Part shown: positions 52,999 to 62,306 of the stretch, piece after piece | How the letters are laid out: the number at the start of each line of letters is the position of its first letter | How positions within the stretch are numbered: the first letter of the stretch is position 1 | Source: Limnobacter sp. CACIAM 66H1 | GTDB lineage: Bacteria > Pseudomonadota > Gammaproteobacteria > Burkholderiales > Burkholderiaceae_B | Reading direction: 5' to 3' | Length of the DNA stretch: 62,306 nt | NCBI RefSeq assembly: GCF_001601825.1 | Contig: NZ_LUJK01000014.1 | Span: 1 to 62,306, forward strand | The notes under the pieces: model-generated | Databases searched by the model: none | The model's input: the letters and a program-made list of their open reading frames with translations, nothing else | Told to the model about the DNA's origin: nothing | Made by a program: the position numbers and the translations under genes

Positions 52999-53779
52999 AT
53001 GCAAAAACACTCTACGGTAGAGGTGTTGGGTTGCAGCGGCAGTATCGGTATTCCCGGACAAGGAACAACTAGCTTTCTGATCGACAGCGATATTTTGATC
53101 GATGCGGGCACAGGCCTGTGCGAACTTGATTTCGCCCGTCTCGAGCAAATTGAGCATGTATTGATTACCCATTCCCACCTGGACCACATTTGCGGTCTGC
53201 CCTTTTTGATCGACACGGTGGGTGTGGGGCGCAAACGCCCACTGCGTGTTTACGCCACCCTCCCCACAATCAGGGCCTTGCAGCAACATATTTTCAATGA
53301 GGAAATATGGCCTGATTTCTCGAAAATTCCTACGGCAGAGAACCCGGTTCTGGAATATGTAGAGATACAACCGGAACAGGAACTGCTGTTCGGAGAACGC
53401 CGAATTACCACAGTGGAGGTGGATCACACCGTTCCAGCCGTGGGTGTTTTTTTGATTACACCCACCGGGGGTTGGTGCTTCTCCGGAGATACGCACCAAA
53501 CAGACCGGTTATTCACTCTTATCAACCAGGCAAAAAAAGGTAGATTATTTCTTTATCGAGGCTGCTTTTCCTGACAAAGAAAAATGGCTTGCAGATTTGG
53601 CCAAGCATTTGTGTCCAAGTTTGTTGTTTGGTGAGCTTCAAAAATTAAACGCAGCATGTGAAATCTGGATTAGTCACCTAAAACCCAGAGAGCACGACCA
53701 GATTCAAAAAGAGTTACAGCAGTATCCGGGAAGCCAGCCGCTGCGCATTCTATCGGCCGGAATGATTTTTAACATTTAA
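52999..53779 (+). pseudogene. Metallo-beta-lactamase-fold cyclic-nucleotide phosphodiesterase-like gene, frameshifted
   Basis: The ATG at 52999 opens a frame with VEVLGCSGSIG, VLITHSHLDHICGLP (HxHxDH) and FSGDTHQTDR, as in the MBL-fold class II-type phosphodiesterases (CpdP-like). At an A7 run (53532-53538) the frame ends within 15 codons. Removing one A gives AKKVDYFFIEAAFPDKEKWL, then ISHLKPREHDQI with the last metal His and a stop at 53779. So a single-base frameshift, an assembly error or slippage at A7 separates the active-site His. If it works, it would hydrolyse cAMP or cGMP beside the cNMP-binding patatin. Confidence 0.75.
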
Positions 53780-53797
53780 CGGTTACACCACATTTCT

Positions 53798-55438
53798 ATG
53801 AAATTCAAACTTTCCGCAGTCGCCTGTGCAGTGGTGCTGTTGGTCAATTCGCATTTGCAGTTCGCACATGCGCAAACCCCGGCTGAAAGCACGTCAAGTT
53901 CCATGTCCAGTGGCGACGAATATCAGGAACCCAGTTTTACAGTATCTGGTTTTGAAGTGGTGGGCCCCGAACTGGTGCCTCGTGCGCAGGTGATGTCTGT
54001 ACTGGGCGGCTTTTCAGGCCGGGAAATTACTTTTTCCGATTTGCGAACTGCCACATCCGCTGTTGAGCAATTGCACGCCGAGGCGGGTTATGAAGTGGTT
54101 CGCGTACTGATTCCTGAACAGGAAATCAAGCCTGGCGAACGGCTTAAACTGCAAATTGTTGACGCGCGGCTGGATGTGATCACCGTGGCTGGTAATGACT
54201 ATTTCACCGCGGAGTCGATTCAGGAAAGCCTGGTGGTGCTGAAACCGGGTGCCTTGATCAACACCGTGGACATGGATAAAAACCTGCGTTTGATCAATGA
54301 CAACCCGGCGAAAATTGTGCGGGTACGCCTGGAGCCGAGTAACAAACCGGGCCTGGTGGATGCCAAAGTGCAGGTGTCGGATCAAAACCCTCTGGCAGCG
54401 TACCTGACACTGGACAATTCGGGTACCAATGCCACGGGTGATTTTCGGATGGGTTTGGCCCTGCAACACAACAATGCGTTCAACAGGGGGCACATGGCCT
54501 CGTTTCAATACGTGACTTCGCCTGGGCGGTGGTCAGATGTTGAAGTGTTTGCACTGAATTACAAAGTACCGTTCTACAGCGTGAGTTCCATGCTTGAAAT
54601 GGCCTACAGCGACTCGAATGTAGATGCAGGCAACCTCAGCGTCGGAGCCAGTACCGTGTCGGTAGCCGGCGCCGGTACCACAGCTGCGATTCGTTGGGTG
54701 AAGCTGCTGGATCGTTTGGGCGGGTTCGACGCACGGCTTACCTTTTCTCACGAAATCAAGGAATTTGTGAGTCAAGTTCAATTGAACGGTTTTGGCCCAA
54801 GTTTGGTGCCTGAGCTGGAGAGCAGACCCGTTGGCGTGTCGTATTCACTCTCCGAGGCATTTGATTCTCGGCAACGTGCTTTTCAGATTGGATATTTCAA
54901 AAATTACGTCACGGGTGGCAACAATTCGACCGCCCAGTACCAAATGACCAACCCGGCTGCTGAAGCCAATTTCGACGTGATTCGAGCCAATGCGAGTTGG
55001 TCAGAGCAGGTCATGCCCGGCTGGCGCCTGACTGCGCAGCTGGATGCGCAACACACCGATTACTCACTGATTCCCGGTGAACAATTTGGTGCGGGGGGAG
55101 TGTATTCAGTGCGCGGTTTCGAGGAACGGGTGATTTCCGCAGACCGGGGAACCCGACAGTCACTTGAATTGATGGGGCCGAACGTCAGCAAAAGTTTCGG
55201 CAACTTGTTTGAACGTTTGCAGTTTGTCGGTTTTGTTGATGCGGCGCAGTTGAAATTCAACAACCCTGTGTTTGGCTCCCCAGTTGAGCCGCACCTCATG
55301 TCTTATGGTGTGGGTGCCCGTTTTGCCTTCTCGCCCAAGCATCAATTCCGAGTTGACCTGGCCAAGGTTGTGTCAGGTGTGCCTATTCAACCGCATGGTG
55401 ACGTCATGTTGCACGTCACATTTGCCACTTCTCTGTAA
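53798..55438 (+). CDS. TpsB/ShlB-family two-partner secretion pore
   Basis: 546 residues with a signal peptide (LSAVACAVVLLVNSHLQFAHA). Two POTRA regions follow (FTVSGFEVVGPELVPRAQVM near residue 47; VITVAGNDYFTAESIQESLV), then a 16-stranded barrel of ShlB type with the lid-loop motif SVRGFEERVI near residue 430 (VRGF). It is the outer-membrane pore that exports the next gene's product. It starts 18 bases after the preceding gene and ends 11 bases before the TpsA start, so they form one operon. Confidence 0.92.
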   Translation: MKFKLSAVACAVVLLVNSHLQFAHAQTPAESTSSSMSSGDEYQEPSFTVSGFEVVGPELVPRAQVMSVLGGFSGREITFSDLRTATSAVEQLHAEAGYEVVRVLIPEQEIKPGERLKLQIVDARLDVITVAGNDYFTAESIQESLVVLKPGALINTVDMDKNLRLINDNPAKIVRVRLEPSNKPGLVDAKVQVSDQNPLAAYLTLDNSGTNATGDFRMGLALQHNNAFNRGHMASFQYVTSPGRWSDVEVFALNYKVPFYSVSSMLEMAYSDSNVDAGNLSVGASTVSVAGAGTTAAIRWVKLLDRLGGFDARLTFSHEIKEFVSQVQLNGFGPSLVPELESRPVGVSYSLSEAFDSRQRAFQIGYFKNYVTGGNNSTAQYQMTNPAAEANFDVIRANASWSEQVMPGWRLTAQLDAQHTDYSLIPGEQFGAGGVYSVRGFEERVISADRGTRQSLELMGPNVSKSFGNLFERLQFVGFVDAAQLKFNNPVFGSPVEPHLMSYGVGARFAFSPKHQFRVDLAKVVSGVPIQPHGDVMLHVTFATSL

Positions 55439-55449
55439 GGAAAGACACC

Positions 55450-58400
55450 ATGAAATCCAATCGTCTTTCGAGCCTTGGTGCAAATACACAGTTTCGGCGT
55501 AAAGCGGTGGCCTTGGGTGTTGCCATGGCCATAGCCAGTTCGGCTTATGCCAATCCCACTGGAATGTCGGTGGTTGCAGGGCAGGCCACCGCGCAAACCA
55601 TGGGTAATCTGATGCAAATTACCAATACGCCAGGTGCCATTTTGAATTGGCAACAGTTCAATATTGATGTTGGGCAAACCACTCAGTTTATTCAACAGAA
55701 TGCGGCCAGCCAGGTTTTTAACCGCGTTACCGGTGGTGATGTGTCCCAAATTCTTGGCACGTTGCAAAGCAACGGGCAAGTATTTTTGATCAACCCGGCG
55801 GGCGTGTTTTTTGGTCAGGGCGCTGTGGTGGATACCGCAGGCTTTTTGGCCAGTACACTCGCAGCGTCTGACACCGATTTGTTGAACGGACATTTGCGTT
55901 TCAAGGATTCCACGGGAACAGCGGGCAACATCGTCAACCAGGGCTCATTGACCACGCATTCGGGTGGCTCCATTGTTCTATTGGCCCCCAGTATTGAAAA
56001 CAGCGGCATTATTCATGCCGATGGCGAGGTTTTGTTGGCTGCTGGTCATAGTGTGACCATTGTGGACATGAAGCATCCCACCATTGGTTTGACCGTTGCT
56101 TCCAAGAGCGGCGACAAAGCTGTGAACCTGGGTCAAATCATCAGTAAAAATGCCTCCCTGTTTTCGCACTTGATCAAAAACAGCGGTGTGGTTGAAGCCA
56201 CCGGCGCCCAGGTGGGCGAGGGCGGTGTTGTTCGGTTCATCGCCCAAGGCGATGCATTGGTGGGTGGGCAGGTTCTTGCCGAAAGTACCCAGGGCCAAGG
56301 TGGTGAAATTGACATCACCGGCCAACGCGTGGCGGTGCTGAGCGGTGCCCGCATTTCTGCGGATGGCGCCACAGGCGGCGGCACAGTGCATGTGGGCGGT
56401 GGCTGGAAAGGGCAAGATGACAGCTTGGCGAATTCGCAGCAAACGGTGGTGCAGGCCAATACGCATATTTCTGCGAATGCCACAGTCAACGGCAACGGTG
56501 GTGAGGTGGTGGTGTGGGCCGACGGGCACACGGCCGTTGATTCTGAAGTGCAAGCCAAGGGTGGCGCACTGGGGGGAAATGGTGGTCGGGTAGAAACCTC
56601 GGGCAAGCAAAGCCTGGCAGTGAATGTGGCTGCGAACACCTCGGCAGCCAAGGGTGAGGCAGGGCAGTGGTTGATTGATCCCGCCAATTTGACGATTGTG
56701 GATCAAATTCCTCAAGGTGGTTTTAATCTGGAGAACAGCTCTCAAAGCCCGTTTTTTTCTACTGACGATATCTCGTCAACCTTCTCGCCGACTGAGTCAT
56801 TTCTCTTGAACAGTACCGTAGTGGATGGTTTGGAAAACAACGGTTTTGTACAAATTTATACCACTGGTACGCAACCAGGCGACGGTAATTTGACCATTGC
56901 TGCGCCCATTTTGATTGATCAAAACAACTCTCAATTCACTGGAATTAATCCAGAACTGTTTTTGGAAGCCAAGGGCGAAATCAATATTGATGCTGCCGTG
57001 GGTCTGATGCCCGGCCAGCTGGCCTTTGAAGGTTTTGATTTGTTCCTGAGTTATGACATCGCCAAACCGGTGTATGTGGATGCTCCGCTTTACTTGGGTA
57101 ACAGTGGCAACTTGATTTTGTCACCTTACGATGTTGGTACAGCCTTGCCCACCAACACCACGGGTCAGTTGCCACTCGACGGCGTGAATTTGTTGTCGGG
57201 AATGAACACAGGCTCAAGCAGCCCTTTGGCACTCAACCGAATCACTGTAACCAGCGCAGTGGCCACGGATCCGATGACCCAGCAAAGTTATATTGTCAGT
57301 CCGGAGAAAACAGTAAAACTCAATGTACTAGGTGCAAACCTTCAGGTGAATCAATTAAGCCTGTTTGGAAGTGAGGTAACCCCTGCCACTGACATTCGCG
57401 TTGGCGTAGACAATTTTGAGTTGCCAACACCCATTCAAGGGAATTTGCAGTACAACTCTCTGGACGCGAATAGCTTGACCGTAGAGGCAGGCAGTAATGT
57501 GTCAACTTTCACGCTATTTGATCCGGAATTGTCATTTGATTTAAATCCAAATACCAGTTTGAATCGCCTGATCTCCAGTGGTACGGTCAATTTCAACGGT
57601 GGCTTCAACGACATTGTCGAGATTGACACCAATGCAGGTACTTTGAATTTTTCAAACAGCGCCGGCAGCAGCAGTTCTCCTTTTGGCTTCTACCAAATTG
57701 GCGATATTGATGCAGGTACGGGTAGCACCATTAACCTGGTGGGCTCCAGTTTGTACTATCAGAAAGCAATCCTCAACGGCACATTCAACATGATGTCCAA
57801 CGAGTTTGGCTCATCCTCTTTCCTGAGTGCGATTGATACTGATTTAAACGGAAGTTTCAACTTTGGCCCGGGTTTCAACAACGCCAGTTTCCAGGCGTTG
57901 GGCATGGGCGCCAATTCGAGAATTAACCTGTCAGCAGGTTCTTTTCTTGAATTAGGGCGTGCTTTCAATTCTTCATCTTCAGGACCAAGTGTTACTCCCA
58001 TGGTTCCGGAAAAGCAGCCTGGTGCCTATATTTCCAGTACCCAAGGACAGTTTGTGGCCCAACAGGGTGCGCGTATTGTCATGAACGGCGCCGCCACGGA
58101 TGACTTTATTCACTCCATGCCGCCGCTGCAAACCAGCGAGTCTTCAAGCTTTTCCTCTGGAGGGGCAGTAGTTGACATCACCGGCCTGGATGGGCGTCTG
58201 GAGGCACCGGTGACCATTGAAGTCAATGGTTTCTTGAATTCCATCCAAACCAGCACCGAGAACTTCGACCTCAACTCAGAGGTCAGCATGTCAACTCCCA
58301 TCAACACCATGGTGATTCAGTCTGCAAACATTCAAGTCAACGCCGGAGGCGACGGACGCTCTCTCAGAATCGGCGAGGTACAGTTCTCGCAGCCGCTGAA

Positions 58401-60828
58401 TACCGATTTTGAACCTGTTGTTGATCTGGATTTCAACGGCTCGCTTACCGTAAACAGTGGCCGCGTGCGCCTGGAGGGCAAGAACCTGTCCACCGTAGAC
58501 GGTACCCTGAATGTGAACGGTGCAAATTCCACCCTGGCCTTGTCCGGCAATTTCACTTCTGCAGATTTGTACGATGTAAACCGCAGCAATGGCGGTCGCC
58601 TTGCAGCCGAGGGCGTTTGGGACAACAGTCTGGTTAACTCCGGCAACGCTGCAACTTCAGCGCCGCTGAGCAAAGGGAATATTTTGGTTGGCGATGATTT
58701 GGTGGTCACCGGTGGTTTACTGACCAGTGCTGGCACCAGCAATTCAATCAATATTGCGCCGGACAGTTTTCTGGAGTTGCGTAACACCGAGGTAAGCACA
58801 ACCATCAATGTATCGCCAACCGGCGTGGTCTTGTTGGCCACCCAAGATGGAAATGGCGCACCAGTCACGCCCGCTGTATTGAGTGGAGCCACGATCAATA
58901 TGGGCGGCGATGCATTCCTGATTGTGGAAACAGATGCTCAGGGTGTGGCCAATTTGAATGGCACCGCAACCATCAGTTCAGGTGCACAAGGTAACTTGAT
59001 TATTGCGGGCCGACGAGCGTATGACCCAATGGCCACGGATTCGATTCCAGATTCAATGACCCTGAATGTTGGCAGCGGTATTCGTTTGAATGTCACGGGC
59101 AATGCCGCCAGTTTGCCCCCGGCTTTGCAGCTGTTTTATGGTGCGTCGACACCGCAAGCGCGCCCTGTGTTCCTGGTAGGCCAACTGACACCCGAAGCCG
59201 TTGCTTTGGCAGAGTATGAGGATTTTGACGGTTTCTCCACGCCCGTCACCACTGTGTTGAGCGGATTTGCCAATCCGTCTTTTGTGATTGATGGCAACCC
59301 CGACCCTTTGTCCGATGGCTTGAGCTGTTCAGTGTCTGATTTCTGTGTGAAATTCGATGTGGCACAAAACGTCAATTATGCTGGGATGGTCATGACTTCA
59401 TTGGGTGCTCCCACACCCACATTGACCAACAGCGGCGTGGCATTTGCGCCTGGGGCGAATTTGACTGGCCTGCAGTATGCCTTTCAAAGTATTGATGAAA
59501 TTCAATTCATGATGGGTTTGAATATCTTGACTGCTGCAGATATTCAAAGTGGCAGACGAATTGTCAATGGTGCTTCTTCCACGGTTCGTTTGGGTGCAAA
59601 CCAATCCAATGAAACCATCAGCAACAACATTGAGAACAACGGTTTGCTTGAGCTTCAGGGGAATTACACATTCAGTGGATTGCTTTCTGGCACAGGCACT
59701 TTGAACAACAGTGGTGTTCTGGCCTTGAACAACAACACGGGTAGTGTGATTCAAAACAACATCATCAACAGCGGCACCATTAATAATTCCGGCACCTACA
59801 CACTGGCCAGTGTTGTGTCCGGTACGGGTTTGTTCAACAACACCGGCGCACTGAATATAACCGGGTCGGGCCTGTTTGGTAACAGCATTGTCAATGGTGG
59901 ATCATCAGGTGTACTCGCATTTTCCGGTGGACCCACTCAGGACATCTATTTTGGTGGTAATTTCCAGAACAGCTCGTCAGTCCTGTTCGATGGGGCTTTG
60001 TACACTTTTGATACAGGTTACAGTCAATCCGCAGGCAATCTCACTGTCCAGCCAGGCACTCAATTGGTGGGCAATATCAACATCAATGGTGGTGCCCTGC
60101 GTGGATTTGCAAATATCACGGGTAATTTGAATGCACAGGGTGGTCGAATTGTGCCGGGCGCATCTCCCGGCTTGATGACCGTGAGTGGTGACTTGAACCT
60201 GGATGCGAACAGCATTGTCGACATTGAGATTGCAAGTAATGGAGGCGTGCAGGGTACCGATTTTGACTGCATCATTGTGCAAGGCAATGCCAACCTGGCG
60301 GGTCAATTGAATTTGATTGATATTTCAGGTGGTACGCTGGTTGCAGGCAGTCAATACGCTTTCCTGGAGGCCAATACCATCAATGGAACGTTTGGCGGTA
60401 TTGCCAGCTCTCCTGCGAGTTCAGCATACACATTCTCTTCACCAGTGATTGCGAACACCACGAATGGTCAGCAGTTACCCATTCAGCAAATGAGTACTTC
60501 AACAGTGGCTGTAAGTTCACCGCCACCTGTCACACCTCAGCCTACATCGCCCACAAGTCCAACCTCGTTGACACAGAGCACGGGTACAAATAGCACTGCG
60601 GTAGGTCAAAACCTCAATCAGGCATTTACACCCACGTCGACCTCATCGACATCAACAACTTCGTCCGGCACCAGTGGCACGCAAAGTACCTCCACGCAGC
60701 AAGAGGAGCAAGCTGTCGAGGTGGCGAATCAAAATACTGCCGGTACCACAATCTCTCAGCAGTCCAATGACATTGAGTTGAAGACCACACAAAGTGATCC
60801 TCAGCGGGCTTCGGCGGTGTGCAAATGA
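55450..60828 (+). CDS. TpsA: large two-partner-secreted filamentous protein
   Basis: 1792 residues. An extended signal (SLGANTQFRRKAVALGVAMA) ends AYANP. Residues about 37-300 are the TPS domain: TPGAILNWQQFNIDVGQ, QVFNRVTGGDVSQILG and FLINPAGVFFGQGAVV (NPxG type). The rest is a beta-helix of degenerate repeats rich in N, G, S and T. A segment near 1580 (IVPGASPGLMTVSGDLNLD) resembles autotransporter-associated repeats. The last 150 residues are low-complexity Ser/Thr/Pro. The end is SAVCK, with a lone Cys. It is the probable adhesin or surface fibre exported by the TpsB at 53798. Confidence 0.9.
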   Translation: MKSNRLSSLGANTQFRRKAVALGVAMAIASSAYANPTGMSVVAGQATAQTMGNLMQITNTPGAILNWQQFNIDVGQTTQFIQQNAASQVFNRVTGGDVSQILGTLQSNGQVFLINPAGVFFGQGAVVDTAGFLASTLAASDTDLLNGHLRFKDSTGTAGNIVNQGSLTTHSGGSIVLLAPSIENSGIIHADGEVLLAAGHSVTIVDMKHPTIGLTVASKSGDKAVNLGQIISKNASLFSHLIKNSGVVEATGAQVGEGGVVRFIAQGDALVGGQVLAESTQGQGGEIDITGQRVAVLSGARISADGATGGGTVHVGGGWKGQDDSLANSQQTVVQANTHISANATVNGNGGEVVVWADGHTAVDSEVQAKGGALGGNGGRVETSGKQSLAVNVAANTSAAKGEAGQWLIDPANLTIVDQIPQGGFNLENSSQSPFFSTDDISSTFSPTESFLLNSTVVDGLENNGFVQIYTTGTQPGDGNLTIAAPILIDQNNSQFTGINPELFLEAKGEINIDAAVGLMPGQLAFEGFDLFLSYDIAKPVYVDAPLYLGNSGNLILSPYDVGTALPTNTTGQLPLDGVNLLSGMNTGSSSPLALNRITVTSAVATDPMTQQSYIVSPEKTVKLNVLGANLQVNQLSLFGSEVTPATDIRVGVDNFELPTPIQGNLQYNSLDANSLTVEAGSNVSTFTLFDPELSFDLNPNTSLNRLISSGTVNFNGGFNDIVEIDTNAGTLNFSNSAGSSSSPFGFYQIGDIDAGTGSTINLVGSSLYYQKAILNGTFNMMSNEFGSSSFLSAIDTDLNGSFNFGPGFNNASFQALGMGANSRINLSAGSFLELGRAFNSSSSGPSVTPMVPEKQPGAYISSTQGQFVAQQGARIVMNGAATDDFIHSMPPLQTSESSSFSSGGAVVDITGLDGRLEAPVTIEVNGFLNSIQTSTENFDLNSEVSMSTPINTMVIQSANIQVNAGGDGRSLRIGEVQFSQPLNTDFEPVVDLDFNGSLTVNSGRVRLEGKNLSTVDGTLNVNGANSTLALSGNFTSADLYDVNRSNGGRLAAEGVWDNSLVNSGNAATSAPLSKGNILVGDDLVVTGGLLTSAGTSNSINIAPDSFLELRNTEVSTTINVSPTGVVLLATQDGNGAPVTPAVLSGATINMGGDAFLIVETDAQGVANLNGTATISSGAQGNLIIAGRRAYDPMATDSIPDSMTLNVGSGIRLNVTGNAASLPPALQLFYGASTPQARPVFLVGQLTPEAVALAEYEDFDGFSTPVTTVLSGFANPSFVIDGNPDPLSDGLSCSVSDFCVKFDVAQNVNYAGMVMTSLGAPTPTLTNSGVAFAPGANLTGLQYAFQSIDEIQFMMGLNILTAADIQSGRRIVNGASSTVRLGANQSNETISNNIENNGLLELQGNYTFSGLLSGTGTLNNSGVLALNNNTGSVIQNNIINSGTINNSGTYTLASVVSGTGLFNNTGALNITGSGLFGNSIVNGGSSGVLAFSGGPTQDIYFGGNFQNSSSVLFDGALYTFDTGYSQSAGNLTVQPGTQLVGNININGGALRGFANITGNLNAQGGRIVPGASPGLMTVSGDLNLDANSIVDIEIASNGGVQGTDFDCIIVQGNANLAGQLNLIDISGGTLVAGSQYAFLEANTINGTFGGIASSPASSAYTFSSPVIANTTNGQQLPIQQMSTSTVAVSSPPPVTPQPTSPTSPTSLTQSTGTNSTAVGQNLNQAFTPTSTSSTSTTSSGTSGTQSTSTQQEEQAVEVANQNTAGTTISQQSNDIELKTTQSDPQRASAVCK

Positions 60829-62297
60829 GGACCAACAACATGCGCAAACTATTGGCCTTGGGTTTTCTCGCTTTGAGCTTTGTTGACACCAACATGGCGT
60901 TGGCTCAAAACATTCAACCGAAAGACCTTGCCGCTCCTGCGGGAGCACAATCGGCCAGCCAGCCTGCCAAACCGGTGGTGGGTACTATCAAAGTAGTGAC
61001 TGGCTTGGTCAATTTACAAACTGCGGAGGGCAAGAATAAATTCGCCAGTGCGGGCACCAAGTTGAATGTGGGCGATGTCATCAACACACAGGCAAAAAGC
61101 ACCACGGTGCTGGAGTTTGTGGACACCACGCAGGTGGCATTGCGCCCAAATACGCGCTTTGTGGTTGAAAACTATGAATATCAACCCGAGCAACCCATAG
61201 CCGACAAAGCCGAATTCAAACTCGTCAAAGGGGGGTTGCGCACACTCACTGGGTTGATTGGCAAACGTGGCAGTGCAGACGCTTTTTCAATGAAAAGTGA
61301 AACAGCCACGATTGGTATCCGGGGAACTGACTTCACGGCCCGAATTTGTAAAGGCAATGAATGTACTCGCCTGGCCAAGGGCGAGTCTGACAAAGCCACC
61401 GCCACAAATACTTCCACGGCTGATGTGGCGGGGCGTATTTCCCAACTGACTGGCGAATTATTTGCGGTGTCGGTTGAGGGCAAGCGACGCGCTTTGCAAA
61501 AAGGATCAGCTGTATTTGCGGGAGAAACCATCGATGTGTCGGAAGGTGGGTTTGCCGTGCTCAGTATGGCCGATTCCACCCGCCTCACTCTGCCAGGCGG
61601 CAGCTCCATGCAAGTGGCAGCCTATCGATACGCACCCGCTTCACCACAAACCTCAGTGGCCTCGTTCAAGTTGCTCAAAGGGGCGGTGCGTGCGGTAACC
61701 GGTGCCATTGCCAAAGCCGAACCCAACAACGTGAAGTTTTTTACTGAAACCGCGACGGTGGGTATTCGAGGCACAGCAATTGATATCTCATGTACATCAG
61801 TGAATGGTGGCTTAGTGGTGTGCTCGGGCGGAGCCAACCTGACGGTTGAGCTTCGTGACGGGCAAATTATTGTCACTTCGGGCAATTTAAATTCAGTGAT
61901 CAATGCAGGGCAATCGGCGGTTATTCCTGCGGGCAACGTGAATATTCAAGTCATCAATTCATTGGCCAATGTGCTGGGCAATGTGCCCAATGCCGGCCCA
62001 CTACCTGAAACCACGCCTGCAAACTTTGAAACCCTATCGTCTACGCCGGTTCAGTCATTGACGCAGGGTGGTGGTTCTTCAGATGAGGGTTCTCAACTGT
62101 TTGTTGCTGTGAACGACGGCACCATCGTCATTACCAACTCCAATCAGGCTCCGCTTGAAGTCAATCGGGGTGAGGGTGCCTTTGTACAAACATTGAGTAA
62201 CCTGCCTCCGCAATTGCTGACTGCACCGCCCGATGTCATTGTTCAAGACATCACCTTGTCTGCCCCGCCATTCTCGGCACCGCAGTGTGCGCCTTGA
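60825..62297 (+). CDS. Double-FecR-domain secreted protein
   Basis: 490 residues from the ATG at 60825, which overlaps the TpsA stop by 4 bases (ATGA); the ATG at 60840 is an alternative. It has a signal peptide (KLLALGFLALSFVDTNMALA). Two FecR-like domains of similar layout follow: GTIKVVTGLVNLQ ... ATIGIRGTDFTARIC (near 49-170) and ISQLTGELFAVSV ... ATVGIRGTAIDISC (near 205-325). The C-terminal 140 residues are low complexity and end in PQCAP. It is probably periplasmic or surface-exposed. The tight overlap with TpsA implies a shared role. Confidence 0.85.
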   Translation: MRTNNMRKLLALGFLALSFVDTNMALAQNIQPKDLAAPAGAQSASQPAKPVVGTIKVVTGLVNLQTAEGKNKFASAGTKLNVGDVINTQAKSTTVLEFVDTTQVALRPNTRFVVENYEYQPEQPIADKAEFKLVKGGLRTLTGLIGKRGSADAFSMKSETATIGIRGTDFTARICKGNECTRLAKGESDKATATNTSTADVAGRISQLTGELFAVSVEGKRRALQKGSAVFAGETIDVSEGGFAVLSMADSTRLTLPGGSSMQVAAYRYAPASPQTSVASFKLLKGAVRAVTGAIAKAEPNNVKFFTETATVGIRGTAIDISCTSVNGGLVVCSGGANLTVELRDGQIIVTSGNLNSVINAGQSAVIPAGNVNIQVINSLANVLGNVPNAGPLPETTPANFETLSSTPVQSLTQGGGSSDEGSQLFVAVNDGTIVITNSNQAPLEVNRGEGAFVQTLSNLPPQLLTAPPDVIVQDITLSAPPFSAPQCAP

Positions 62298-62306
62298 TGG
62301 TAGTTG

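Noticed and set aside
55978-56745. A 255-residue minus-strand frame inside the TpsA gene
   Set aside because: It is an antisense frame produced by the repetitive, codon-biased TPS coding sequence; it is His/Arg-rich and has no ribosome site.
55450-60828. A CRISPR array or tandem DNA repeat in the TpsA gene
   Set aside because: The repetition is degenerate and at protein level; no constant repeat with unique spacers is visible.

Overview
The window looks like a chromosomal segment of a moderate-GC betaproteobacterium of the order Burkholderiales; my best guess is a Limnobacter-like organism. This rests on the backbone gene content (H-NS protein of the Burkholderia type, MetZ next to GltX, the gloB / methyltransferase / rnhA / dnaQ / MltD cluster, many acyl-CoA dehydrogenase and TetR genes). 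It is an inference, since no rRNA or other marker gene is present.

Positions 1 to about 15292 are the right-hand part of an integrated genomic island. Its right junction is a 3' fragment of a tRNA-Asn gene (about 15244-15292) followed by that gene's own terminator. A tyrosine integrase (13737-15065) sits beside this junction, and then comes a small replication/regulation module: an AlpA-like HTH protein, a DUF3987 protein and a YagK/YfjJ (inovirus Gp2-like, HUH) protein. Further left lie a phosphoribosyltransferase, two unknown proteins, a four-gene defence-like operon and, at the window edge, a zinc-ribbon/glycine-zipper protein and a partial DUF932 protein. The left end of the island, with the expected intact tRNA-Asn, is outside the window.

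The defence-like operon (1381-7325, minus strand) is the most interesting part. It runs from an unrecognised 420-residue protein, through a PD-(D/E)XK nuclease-like protein that overlaps it by 4 bases, to an OLD-family ATPase/TOPRIM nuclease and a UvrD-like helicase that also overlap by 4 bases. The last two form a Gabija (GajA/GajB)-type pair. The first two are not part of canonical Gabija, so this is either a fused pair of systems or an extended variant.

The backbone from 15362 to 44622 holds metabolic and transport genes: a GFA protein, a lipoprotein hydrolase with a LysR regulator, a fatty acid hydroxylase, a TetR-SDR-MpaB-like oxygenase cluster, a TPR-glycosyltransferase-FkbM fusion, an AidB-like dehydrogenase, a second TetR/acyl-CoA dehydrogenase pair, a repeat-rich surface-protein candidate, a broken outer-membrane protein gene, a sulfur locus (TauE/SafE exporter and persulfide dioxygenase sharing a palindrome), H-NS, metZ-gltX, a Tat-exported YcbK-like peptidase and a complete peptide-type ABC transporter.

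From 44627 to the end come envelope and housekeeping genes (mltD, gloB, a methyltransferase, rnhA, dnaQ, an AsmA protein), a patatin with a cyclic-nucleotide-binding domain, a frameshifted metallo-beta-lactamase-fold phosphodiesterase, and a two-partner secretion locus: TpsB, a 1792-residue TpsA and a double-FecR protein whose start overlaps the TpsA stop.
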